A DNA stretch of 64,000 nucleotides, from contig JAJQDE010000023.1 of assembly GCA_021202335.1 (NCBI GenBank), positions 1 to 64,000 of the forward strand. The letters are read 5' to 3'. Positions 26,763 to 35,273 of the stretch are shown here, one piece after another. Positions within the stretch are counted from its first letter, which is position 1. Every line of letters begins with the position of its first letter. A program made the translations under genes and the position numbers. This DNA comes from Lachnospiraceae bacterium (lineage in GTDB: Bacteria; Bacillota; Clostridia; Lachnospirales; Lachnospiraceae). The notes under the pieces are model-generated. The model did no database searches. It had not been told where the DNA came from and saw only the letters and a program-made list of their open reading frames with translations.

Positions 26763-28517
26763 CTAATTATAATCCATCTCCTCTAAATATGGAAGTATAT
26801 TTTCAAAAAGCTGGCGAACAACCGGATCCGCAATCTGCCCGCCGTAATATGTTCCCTGAGGAGTGTCAATAATCGCAAGCGCCATGACCTTCGGGTCGTC
26901 GGCAGGCGCAAACGCCAGAAATGACGCGATATACCTTCCCGTTCCTCTCGGAAGCGTCTGGCTTGTGGCGGTCTTTCCGCCCACCCGATAGCCTTCGACA
27001 TAGCCGTTTTTTCCGCCGCCGTTCTCCACCACCTGCTCAAGCACATACTTTAATTTTTCCGTGGTATCGCTTGAAACAATACCCTCCGTAACAGGATAAA
27101 CAAACTCCTCAATCGTCCCCTGCTCCTCGTTCACCGCTTTCACGCCAAGGTGCGGGGTGACAAGCGTCCCGCCGTTGATAAGTCCCGCCACCGTCGCCAT
27201 AAGGCGCAGCGGAGTAATCTGAAACGACTGTCCGAAGGAAATCGTCGCAAGCTCTACGTTCCCGATATTTTCAAGGTCATGCATAATCGTCGCCGCCTCG
27301 CCGGGCAAATCTATTCCGGTCTTTTGCTTTAGTCCGAATTGCGTAAAATATTCATAATACCTCTCCGCACCGATGCGCAGACCGACCGTGATAAAGACCG
27401 GATTGCAGGAATTCATAACGGCGTGCGTAAAATCCTCCGCACCGTGTCCGGCAGTCTTGTGGCAGCGTATTCTTCTGTCGTCGACCACGATATAGCCGGG
27501 GCAGGAAAAATTATCCTCAAGCGTCACCGCGCCGCTCTCAAGACCTGCCGCCGCAGTGATGATTTTTAAGGTGGAGCCCGGCTCATAGGTATCGTTGATA
27601 CAGCCGTTTCTCCACATCTGATTGAGCAAGTCCTGCGTTGTTTCCCCGTCCTGCGCTTCCTCAGATGCAAATTCCTCAATCAGCGTAAACGGGTCGTTCA
27701 AATCAAATTCCGGCACATCCGTCATGGCAAGTATCTCGCCGTTGTTCACATTCATGACTATAATCGACACACCCTTTGCCTGCTTTGTTTCATACGCCTG
27801 CTTTGCAAGCTGCGTCGCGTATTTCTGAATATTAATGTCAAGACTCACATACAAATCGCTGCCGGCTACAGGTTCACGCCTTCGTTCACCCATGCCGTCA
27901 AGCTCTATGCCCTTCGCATCCGTGAGTGTAAGGATTTTCCCCTTTGTGCCTGTCAGATACTCCTCATAGCTTACCTCAAGCCCCACTATTCCCTGATTAT
28001 CCCCTCCCGTAAAGCCAAGCACCTTTGATGCAAGCTCCCCGTAAGGATAATATCTCTTATAGTCCTCGTCGACCTTAACCCCCGCAAGGTCCATGTTTCT
28101 GATTCTGTCGCCTGTTTCCTTATCTACATTGCTCTTAATCCGTTCCCTCGAGCTTCTCTTTTCAACCTGTTTTCTGACATATTCCTCTGAAAGCCCCAGC
28201 TCGCTGCTCAAAGCCTCAATAACCTGCCCGGCGTCCTCAATCTGGCTTCGTATCACCGATATCGTACACACGGTTTTATTGTCGGCAAGCACCGTTCCCG
28301 TGGAATCTATAATCCTGCCGCGCGCCGCCTTGATATCCCGCTCACGCTCATGCAGCTCCTGCGCCTCCTGAGTGTAATATTCGGAACGCGCAATCATCAG
28401 ATATCCCACCCGCACGCTAAGCGCCAAAAGCGCCGTTACCGATAGCACGCACAGAACAAAGGTCTTTTTCTTTTGCACGGTCATATTGCGCTTTGCGGTA
28501 CTGTTTATAACAGACAT
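26763..28517 (-). CDS. Class B penicillin-binding protein (transpeptidase)
   Basis: 584 residues: short tail, one TM, a PBP dimer domain from about 60, and a transpeptidase domain with SxxK at Ser315 (EPGSTLK), SCN near 370-372, and KTA near 515-517 instead of the usual KTG. It makes peptide cross-links outside the membrane. There is no PASTA domain. It is the second of two tandem class B PBPs after ftsL. SpoVD or PBP2-like; which one cannot be fixed. Confidence 0.88.
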   Translation of the reverse strand: MSVINSTAKRNMTVQKKKTFVLCVLSVTALLALSVRVGYLMIARSEYYTQEAQELHERERDIKAARGRIIDSTGTVLADNKTVCTISVIRSQIEDAGQVIEALSSELGLSEEYVRKQVEKRSSRERIKSNVDKETGDRIRNMDLAGVKVDEDYKRYYPYGELASKVLGFTGGDNQGIVGLEVSYEEYLTGTKGKILTLTDAKGIELDGMGERRREPVAGSDLYVSLDINIQKYATQLAKQAYETKQAKGVSIIVMNVNNGEILAMTDVPEFDLNDPFTLIEEFASEEAQDGETTQDLLNQMWRNGCINDTYEPGSTLKIITAAAGLESGAVTLEDNFSCPGYIVVDDRRIRCHKTAGHGAEDFTHAVMNSCNPVFITVGLRIGAERYYEYFTQFGLKQKTGIDLPGEAATIMHDLENIGNVELATISFGQSFQITPLRLMATVAGLINGGTLVTPHLGVKAVNEEQGTIEEFVYPVTEGIVSSDTTEKLKYVLEQVVENGGGKNGYVEGYRVGGKTATSQTLPRGTGRYIASFLAFAPADDPKVMALAIIDTPQGTYYGGQIADPVVRQLFENILPYLEEMDYN

Positions 28518-28575
28518 GTTTTTTCACCGACACCCAAAGTATTGCTACTATTCTATGAGCGCCGCTTTCAATATA

Positions 28576-30759
28576 TTACTCCACGTCCTCAGCGCCGTCG
28601 CCACCGCCGTCATCTCCGTTTCCGGCGCCTTCATTATCGCTGTCCGGGTCATAGCTGTATGTAAGCTCCGCCTTCTCGCCCGTATCCGGGTCTATAAGCT
28701 CTCCCGTTTCGGGATCCACCACATAGAACGCCGTTCCCGCAGCGCCGTCATCGTCATCCTCCACATCACCGTCCGCACCCGCTTCGCCGTCACCGGCTTC
28801 ACTGTCATCACCGGCATCACCGGCGGCATCGTCATCGCCCGAAGCGACATTTCCACGCACGTTTTCCGTTTCCTCCTGCTCGGCAATGGTCATTTCCTCA
28901 GTCTTTGCGATATGCATATACGGAAGCACCTCCGTAAGGACATTTTTCACAATTCCCGTCGCATAGGTTGCATGCGGCTGGTCTGCCACATTCGGCTCGT
29001 CAATGACACAGTAAATGACTATCTGCGGGTCGTCTGCCGGCGCAAAGCCGATAAACGATACTACGTAATTTGTCTTATCCCGGGGCACCTTCTCGGCGGT
29101 ACCTGTTTTTCCGCCGATTGCATAGCCTGCGGGGCGCGCGGATTTTCCGGTACCCTCCGCCACTGCGGCATATAAATATTGGCGCATCTGTTCGGAGGTC
29201 GTCGAAGAAATTGTCTGCTTAAGCACACGCGGCTCAATATTCTTCACCGTATCTCCGCTTGAGTTCACAATTTTGCTTACCACATGCGGCTCATAGTAAT
29301 ATCCGCCGTTTATAATTGAGCTAAACGCCGCCGCCATCTCTATCATCGTCACATTATAGCCCTGCCCGAAGGACGAGGTCGCAAGCTCCGAAGCTCCCAT
29401 GGTGTCCTCCGTGTATACCAGGGACGCGGTCCTCGCCTCTCCCGCAAGGTCAATATTTGTTTTTAAGCCGATATTGAATATGCTCTGAAATTCCAAAAGC
29501 GTTGACGCGCCGATTGTTTCGCCCATCTTCATAAACGCCACATTGCAGGACTGCTCCAGCGCCCCGCTCACGTCAAGCGTTCCGTGACCCGATTTTACGT
29601 TACAGCTTATTGTCCTGTCCGCAACCGTCAGGCTGCCGCCGCACTCATATGTTTCATCGCCCACTATTTTTCCCGTTTCAATCCCGGTGGCAAGCGTCAT
29701 TGACTTTGCTGTCGAACCGGGCTCATAGGTATCGGAAATGCAGAAATTCCTCCAAAGCTCGTTGATGGTTTCGTAGTAGGTATCATCCTCCTCCATCTGA
29801 GCGATTTCCTCCTCGGAATAATATTGACTCAAATCCTTTGGATTATTTAAATCAAAATCGGGATAGCTTGCCATCGCAAGAATATCGCCGTCATTGCAGT
29901 CCATGATAATAACGCCGATGTTTGACGCTCCCAAGCCCTCGCGCGCTTCGTCAGTATGCTCGTCATTAAATTGTTTTATGTATTTTTCAACAATTGCCTG
30001 TATGTTCGCGTCAATTGTCGTCACAAGCGTATTGCCGTCCACCGCCGCTACCGTCGTGCGCTCTAACGTGGCGTCGTCATTGAGATAGCCGTATTCCCTT
30101 CCGTTTGTGCCGTTAAGCTCATCATTATAATACTCCTCAAGCCCGAACTGTCCGTTGTTATCCGTGCCGGTAAAGCCTATCACATCGCAGGCAAGCGTAT
30201 TGTTGGGATAACGCCTTATATACTCCTCCTCAAACCAAACACCGCTTATCTGCCCCAGCTCCGCGTCACCTGCCGCCCCGGCATTATACTCAGCCTGCTT
30301 ATCCTCAAATGCCTGACGCTCATCGTAGCTTATTCTTCGTTTCCAAACCCTGTACTGTGATGTCGGCTTTTCCTGCACATAAGCCGAAAGCTCGGAAATA
30401 TCAAGGTCGAAGCACTCCGCAAGCGCGGCAAGCGTCGGAGCCTCATTTCTTTCATCGTCGAGCATGACCTTGCAGTCCAGCACCACATTGTAAACCTTTT
30501 CGCTTGCGGCAAGAATCGTGCCGTTGACGTCCAAAATGCTTCCCCGCTTAAACGGAATTGTTGTGCTGCTGTACTGCTGCTGTGACAGTATTTTTTTCTG
30601 ATAATCGTTTTTATTATCCCGCGTCAGCACATAAAGCCTGGCTCCCAATCCTGTAAAAGCCAGCAGAATGATCAACATCATAGCTGCCAGCTTCATTGTT
30701 TTCACCTTTTGAAGGTTTACGTTTTTCAGTTTTCTTTTTTTGTTCCTCTTTGCTGTCAT
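28576..30759 (-). CDS. Class B penicillin-binding protein with acidic C-terminal tail
   Basis: 727 residues: basic tail, one TM, dimer domain, and transpeptidase domain with Ser349 (EPGSTAK), SCN near 404-406 and KTGT near 551. After about residue 620 comes a roughly 105-residue tail rich in Asp, Glu, Gly and Ala (for example GDDDAAGDAGDD), which contains a short DPETGELIDPDTG stretch and no PASTA domain. It lies right after ftsL, the usual place of the division PBP2b/FtsI. The tail is external and its role is unknown. Confidence 0.9.
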   Translation of the reverse strand: MTAKRNKKRKLKNVNLQKVKTMKLAAMMLIILLAFTGLGARLYVLTRDNKNDYQKKILSQQQYSSTTIPFKRGSILDVNGTILAASEKVYNVVLDCKVMLDDERNEAPTLAALAECFDLDISELSAYVQEKPTSQYRVWKRRISYDERQAFEDKQAEYNAGAAGDAELGQISGVWFEEEYIRRYPNNTLACDVIGFTGTDNNGQFGLEEYYNDELNGTNGREYGYLNDDATLERTTVAAVDGNTLVTTIDANIQAIVEKYIKQFNDEHTDEAREGLGASNIGVIIMDCNDGDILAMASYPDFDLNNPKDLSQYYSEEEIAQMEEDDTYYETINELWRNFCISDTYEPGSTAKSMTLATGIETGKIVGDETYECGGSLTVADRTISCNVKSGHGTLDVSGALEQSCNVAFMKMGETIGASTLLEFQSIFNIGLKTNIDLAGEARTASLVYTEDTMGASELATSSFGQGYNVTMIEMAAAFSSIINGGYYYEPHVVSKIVNSSGDTVKNIEPRVLKQTISSTTSEQMRQYLYAAVAEGTGKSARPAGYAIGGKTGTAEKVPRDKTNYVVSFIGFAPADDPQIVIYCVIDEPNVADQPHATYATGIVKNVLTEVLPYMHIAKTEEMTIAEQEETENVRGNVASGDDDAAGDAGDDSEAGDGEAGADGDVEDDDDGAAGTAFYVVDPETGELIDPDTGEKAELTYSYDPDSDNEGAGNGDDGGGDGAEDVE

Positions 30760-30774
30760 TCAATCACCCTTATA

Positions 30775-31272
30775 TCATTGCTGCGGAATGTCGCTGTACT
30801 GGCGCACATAGTCGTTTCCCTCTCCCGTGTACTGCACTACCTGCCCTTCCTTTGCGTATTTCATCCCCAGCTCATTTACGGCGATACGTTTTATATCCTC
30901 CAAATCCACGCTGCTCATTATTTTCGTGTATGTTTCATCATTTTCAAGCTTAAGCTCGTTAAGCCTGCTCTCCAAAGCGGAAATATTATTGACATGATTT
31001 GTAATATCTGACTGGAGCTTAATATAGCTCATCAGCACAACGCAGACTGACAGAAGCGCCGCCATCATAACTGCGATATACCCCATGTTCATCGGAGCAG
31101 CCTTGACTATCCTTCGCTGCAGCAAAGCTCTGCGCCTTACCTGCTCCCGGCTCCTGCCGTAGTCCTCACGGACATACTCCTGCTCGCGTGGACTCAACTG
31201 CCTCGCCGCACTGCCGGCAACATAATACCGCGCATTTTCTCTGTTCGTACCCGTTGAAGCGGTATTTTTCAT
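30775..31272 (-). CDS. ftsL: FtsL-like cell division protein
   Basis: 165 residues: a basic cytoplasmic N-terminus of about 60 residues, one TM (YIAVMMAALLSVCVVLM), then a leucine-zipper-like coiled coil (ISALESRLNELKLENDE) and a short conserved end (ELGMKYAKEGQVVQY). The position between rsmH and the PBP genes is diagnostic; sequence alone would say FtsL/DivIC superfamily. Confidence 0.85.
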   Translation of the reverse strand: MKNTASTGTNRENARYYVAGSAARQLSPREQEYVREDYGRSREQVRRRALLQRRIVKAAPMNMGYIAVMMAALLSVCVVLMSYIKLQSDITNHVNNISALESRLNELKLENDETYTKIMSSVDLEDIKRIAVNELGMKYAKEGQVVQYTGEGNDYVRQYSDIPQQ

Positions 31273-31295
31273 AATAATCTCCCATTCCTGTCACA

Positions 31296-32231
31296 TTAAA
31301 TTCTTTCAAACACTCTCAGCTTCGCGCTTTTTGCTCTCGGATTTGCCTCAAGCTCCTCCTCGGACGGCAAAATCGCTTTCCTCGGCACGGCTCTGCCGTA
31401 AGGCACCTTTCCGCATACGCATAACGGAAAATCTGCCGGACACTTACACGGGTTTTCCATTTCCCTGTAAAAGCTCTTCACAATCCTGTCCTCAAGCGAA
31501 TGAAAGGTTATGATGCACAGCCTTCCCATCGGATTAAGTAAATTAAGCATGTCCTCAAGCGAATTTTTAAGCACGTCCAGCTCATGATTACACTCTATGC
31601 GGATTGCCTGAAAGGTGCGCTTTGAAGGATGTCCTCCCACAGCGCGCATCTTCGCGGGAATTGCCGCCTTTATCAAATCATTCAGTTCAAACGTCGTTTC
31701 TATCGGTTTCTCCTGTCTTGCCTGTACAATGTGCTTCGCAATGTTTTTGGCAAACTGATCCTCTCCGTAATCTCTTATAATCCTGTAAAGCTCCATCTCG
31801 GCATAATCGTTTACGATATCCTTAGCCGTAAGCGTCTGCCTGCGGTCCATGCGCATGTCAAGGGGCGTATCATATTTATAGCTGAAGCCCCTCTCGGCGT
31901 TGTCAATCTGATATGACGACACTCCCAAATCAAGCACAATGCCATCAACTCTGTCCACACCGTACTCCCCAAGCACATTTTTCGCGTTGCCGTAATTATC
32001 CCTGACAACAGTGACCCTGTCGCCAAACTCCTCAAGTCTTTTTTTCGCGGCAGCCACCGCGTCGGCATCCCGGTCTATACCGAAAAGCCTGCCCTTTTCG
32101 TTCAGTCTTTTACATACCTCAAAGGCATGTCCACCGCCGCCGAGGGTACCGTCCAAGTATACGCCCTCAGGCTTAATATGCAGTGAATCGATTGTTTCGT
32201 TAAGTAATACTGACGTATGTTTAAATTCCAT
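31296..32231 (-). CDS. rsmH: 16S rRNA C1402 N4-methyltransferase RsmH
   Basis: 311 residues from the ATG at 32231. The start is [13 protein letters not shown], followed by the SAM-binding [12 protein letters not shown] and C-terminal [10 protein letters not shown]. It methylates C1402 in the ribosomal P site. It follows mraZ as in nearly all dcw clusters. Confidence 0.96.
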   Translation of the reverse strand: MEFKHTSVLLNETIDSLHIKPEGVYLDGTLGGGGHAFEVCKRLNEKGRLFGIDRDADAVAAAKKRLEEFGDRVTVVRDNYGNAKNVLGEYGVDRVDGIVLDLGVSSYQIDNAERGFSYKYDTPLDMRMDRRQTLTAKDIVNDYAEMELYRIIRDYGEDQFAKNIAKHIVQARQEKPIETTFELNDLIKAAIPAKMRAVGGHPSKRTFQAIRIECNHELDVLKNSLEDMLNLLNPMGRLCIITFHSLEDRIVKSFYREMENPCKCPADFPLCVCGKVPYGRAVPRKAILPSEEELEANPRAKSAKLRVFERI

Positions 32232-32344
32232 GACATTTCCCCATTCTTCTGTCATATTTTACATCAGGCGCATCGGAGAGCCTGCCGGTTTAAGGCTCAA
32301 AGCGGAACTCTCCCAAATCCCGCATTGCATAAAGCCCCCCAGCC

Positions 32345-32776
32345 TTAAATCATGAGCCCCAAATCCGACATGTGCTCCGCGATATCATCCATATCGTCGT
32401 ATTCCGATGCTTCCTCCCATCTATCCTTGCTCCAGATTTCGATTCGTTCCCCTACTCCTAAAAGAACAACCTGACTCTCTAAAGCAGCAAACTCCCTTAA
32501 CACGGACGGTATCAGTATTCTTCCCTGCTTATCCACTTCCACGTCAACTGCACCTGCGAGGAAGAAACGGCTAAACTTACGGGAATCTTTGTTTGCAAGC
32601 GGTAAAGTTTTCAGTGTTTCCTCAAAAGCGGACCATTCCGCGTTGCCGTACACAAACAGGCAGCCGTCAAGCCCCTTAGTGACCACGAAGCTCTCTCCCA
32701 AAACCTCGCGGAACCTTGAGGGGATAATCAGCCTGCCTTTGGTGTCTATTGTATGATTGTATTCACCCTTAAACAT
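32345..32776 (-). CDS. mraZ: Transcriptional regulator MraZ
   Basis: 143 residues from the ATG at 32776 (MFKGEYNHTIDTKGRL), with GGTGATTGGC just upstream. Two SpoVT-AbrB-like repeats carry the paired motifs DTKGRLIIPSRFRE and DKQGRILIPSVLRE. MraZ forms a ring that binds short direct repeats at its own promoter, and five such boxes are seen just upstream. First gene of the division cluster. Confidence 0.96.
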   Translation of the reverse strand: MFKGEYNHTIDTKGRLIIPSRFREVLGESFVVTKGLDGCLFVYGNAEWSAFEETLKTLPLANKDSRKFSRFFLAGAVDVEVDKQGRILIPSVLREFAALESQVVLLGVGERIEIWSKDRWEEASEYDDMDDIAEHMSDLGLMI

Positions 32777-32797
32777 GCCAATCACCACCAATTCGTG

Positions 32798-32842
32798 TCA
32801 CTTCACGCCACTTAGTTCCACTTTCACCCACTTTTTACCACT
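32798..32842 (-). promoter_or_regulatory. Five MraZ boxes with exact 10-bp spacing
   Basis: On the minus strand AGTGG recurs at 32842, 32832, 32822 and 32812, and AGTGA at 32802, each followed by five variable bases. This matches the known MraZ operator style of a short G-rich box plus N5. They lie between the predicted transcription start and the mraZ ATG. Confidence 0.85.
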
Positions 32843-32844
32843 TT

Positions 32845-32880
32845 CATGTACATTTTACATGAAATTTTTAAAAATAACAA
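32845..32880 (-). promoter_or_regulatory. Promoter of the division cluster
   Basis: TTGTTA, 17-bp spacer, TAAAAT on the minus strand. An inverted repeat CATGTA/TACATG (32845-32861) overlaps the -10 element. The remaining bases up to the plus-strand NYN gene at 33160 are AT-rich and hold nothing recognised beyond its SD. Confidence 0.65.
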
Positions 32881-33159
32881 GTATCTGTTTCCCGGGAGAA
32901 AATCAAAGCTTCATTTGTTCGGGCAAACATGCTTTCTTTTCGGCTAAATCTTGTGCCGCAAACAAATTTTCTCCACTACATTTTGTCCGCAATTTTTCTC
33001 CGTTTTAGCAAATCTCACAAAAAACGGAATGAAATTTTATTAATTTTTTAAGGTGTGTGATTTTTGCGGAAATGGTGATTTTTAACGCATTGCTGTGTTA
33101 TCCTGTTTTCAGGTATTGTAATTTTATGAAGGGAAAAACAATGAGGTGAAATATAATAA

Positions 33160-34104
33160 ATGGAAGAAAAGAAATTCGCACTGCTGATTGACAGCGACAA
33201 CATAAGCGCAAGCTACATCAAGCTCATCCTTGACGAGCTTGCCAAATATGGCACTGTCACCTACAAGCGCATATACGGCGACTGGACGCGCTCAAATGCC
33301 GCCAAATGGAAGGATGTGCTGCTTGCAAACTCCATCAATCCGGTACAGCAGTACAGCTATACCAGCGGGAAAAACGCCACTGACTCCGCAATGATCATCG
33401 ATGCGATGGATATACTGTATTCGGGGCATGTGAGCGGCTTTTGTCTTGCCTCAAGCGACAGCGATTTTACCCGCCTTGCCATGCGGCTGAGGGAATCAGG
33501 CATGTACGTCATCGGCATGGGCGAACGCAAAACACCCGAGCCGTTCCGCTCTGCCTGCGAAAAGTTCGTGCTCCTTGACCTGTTATCCAATGTGGAATCA
33601 TCACAGCCAAATGCCCCGTCCGCAAAATCCGCCGCAGAGGACGCGCTCACTCCGATTTCAGAGATTGAGCAGGCAATCATGCGCATTATCAGCGACAACG
33701 GCGACGACGGCGCTTCCATGGATATAGGTGAGCTGGGAAGCCGCCTTTCCAAAATGTACCCGACCTTCGACGTCAGGAATTACGGCTACACTAAATTTTC
33801 AAAATTTCTCGAGGCTGCCGAATTTTAGAATTTCATATCGCTGAAATTCTCCGAGACAACCGTCACTGCCTACCTTCAGACCGGCAGTGTAACGCTTGAC
33901 GACATTAAGGGCGAGGTTATCGCAATCCTGCAAAAATGTGACAACAATGTCATAAACGTCGGGGAGCTGAACCAAAAGCTGATGCGCAAATATCCCGATT
34001 TCAATATTGCAAACTACGGCTATGCCAAATTTTCAAAGCTGCTGGGTGACTTTAAGGAATGTAAGCTTTCAAACGCCGGCAAAAATATTTCGCTGAAACG
34101 ATAG
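33160..34104 (+). pseudogene. NYN/OST-HTH protein interrupted by an in-frame amber codon
   Basis: The frame spans 315 codons but has TAG at 33826-33828. The first 222 residues are an NYN (PIN-like) RNase domain with LIDSDNIS, ATDSAMIIDAMDIL and ASSDSDFTRLA acidic sites, followed by a first OST-HTH (LOTUS) domain ending NYGYTKFSKFLEAAEF. The same frame continues past TAG for 91 codons with a second OST-HTH domain (NIANYGYAKFSKLLGD) and ends at TAG 34102-34104. The truncated 222-residue form keeps the nuclease and one RNA-binding domain, so it may still work. The SD GAGGTGAA is good. Function of bacterial members is RNA-related but not settled. Confidence 0.85.
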
Positions 34105-34746
34105 CCCGGTTTTCACAATAAAAAGGGAATAAAAAAGTGTCGAAGACACTTTTTTATTCCCTTTTTTTATTACCATACCTAAAATTCCCATTATATATTC
34201 TATCTGACCGTCCATGTCCTTTTCCGACACTCCGATTGTCCGTGCGGTAAGCTTCATACCTTCAAGTGCATATAAGATATTCCTGGCAGCCCGCTCAGGG
34301 CTTTCACAGACCATCCAATCCTGTGCCACACCATCCTCAATCAGACCGCAAAGCAGCCGCACATTTTCCTCAAAGCGTTCCCCGGCAGGGTTATCCGAAG
34401 CAGACAGCCCGTTCTCAAATAAATATTCGCAGGTTGCCACAGTAAGGCTGCCCTTATCCCTGAGTATCTCCCTTTTCTGCTCATCAAGGTACATCAGCAT
34501 CGCTTCTCCGGGACTCTCCGCCTCCGGAATCGCGCTTCCGCCGTCAGAAAGCGCCCCCGCTTCCTTTTCAAGCACTGCCTCAAAAAGCTCTTTAGTCTTT
34601 GAAAAATACAGATAAAGCCCTCCGCGGCTGATACCGCACGCCTCCACGATATCCTTCATGGTGACTGCCTTGTAGCCGCGCTGCAAAAATACGCCTCTGG
34701 CAGCTTCCACAATCATGTTTTTCTTCTGTAACGACTTCTCTCCCAT
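34069..34746 (-). CDS. TetR family transcriptional regulator
   Basis: 225 residues. N-terminal HTH with MKDIVEACGISRGGLYLYFSKTKELFEAV; the rest is a ligand-binding helical domain without an identifiable ligand. The frame runs through a 45-bp bidirectional terminator hairpin and into the 3' end of the NYN gene, so the last 25-30 residues look like non-native read-on sequence after loss of the original stop. It lies just downstream of a conserved hypothetical gene on the same strand. Confidence 0.88.
   Translation of the reverse strand: MGEKSLQKKNMIVEAARGVFLQRGYKAVTMKDIVEACGISRGGLYLYFSKTKELFEAVLEKEAGALSDGGSAIPEAESPGEAMLMYLDEQKREILRDKGSLTVATCEYLFENGLSASDNPAGERFEENVRLLCGLIEDGVAQDWMVCESPERAARNILYALEGMKLTARTIGVSEKDMDGQIEYIMGILGMVIKKGNKKVSSTLFYSLFIVKTGLSFQRNIFAGV
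34121..34165. terminator. Bidirectional terminator inside the TetR 3' end
   Basis: Perfect 21-bp inverted repeat with a three-base loop (34142-34144), with A/T runs at both outer ends. It serves the convergent NYN and TetR genes, yet lies upstream of the TetR stop codon. Confidence 0.9.
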
Positions 34747-34758
34747 ATTGCCACTCCC

Positions 34759-35220
34759 TTATGCCAACGGATTTTTTATTTCCATCAGATCCTTCAGTTT
34801 AAGCAGTAACGCCAGGTACACTCCGTTTGATACGCCCTCGGACCAAACAGCGCCCCTCACGTCGCCGCGAAGCACATATTTTGAGAGAATATCGCCAAGC
34901 ACTGATATCTCCTGCAGAGAGCATGCCTCTATCACTCTAAGCTCATCCTTTGCGGTTTTAATGCGATATCTTGAAAATGTATAGACATAATTGCGGTTCA
35001 TAAAATCAGTGCTCCGTATTTCCTTTATGAAGCTAAGAAGCGTTGAATCATAAACAGGAACAGGCATTGAGCTTTCGCCTATGCCCTCCCCGCTGTAAAT
35101 GCCCGACGCTTCCCCTCCGCTGGTTTTCTCAAGCCAAGGCAAAAATTTTAACAGCCCGGTCACGTCATCCTTATAGCAGATTATTATTTCCTCCCGCGAA
35201 AGTCTAAGACTATCCTGCAT
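34759..35220 (-). CDS. Conserved hypothetical protein
   Basis: 153 residues from the ATG at 35220, preceded by GGAATGGGGGATTGGAA. No signal peptide or TM. The C-terminal half, with YTFSRYRIKTAKDELRVIE and then YVLRGDVRGAVWSEGVSNG, looks like a structured conserved domain, but I do not recognise the family with certainty. It lies between the GH3-like gene and the TetR gene on the same strand. Confidence 0.6.
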   Translation of the reverse strand: MQDSLRLSREEIIICYKDDVTGLLKFLPWLEKTSGGEASGIYSGEGIGESSMPVPVYDSTLLSFIKEIRSTDFMNRNYVYTFSRYRIKTAKDELRVIEACSLQEISVLGDILSKYVLRGDVRGAVWSEGVSNGVYLALLLKLKDLMEIKNPLA

Positions 35221-35273
35221 TTCCAATCCCCCATTCCTGCTCAATCCCGCAAGTATAAGCTTTGTTTATGTTG

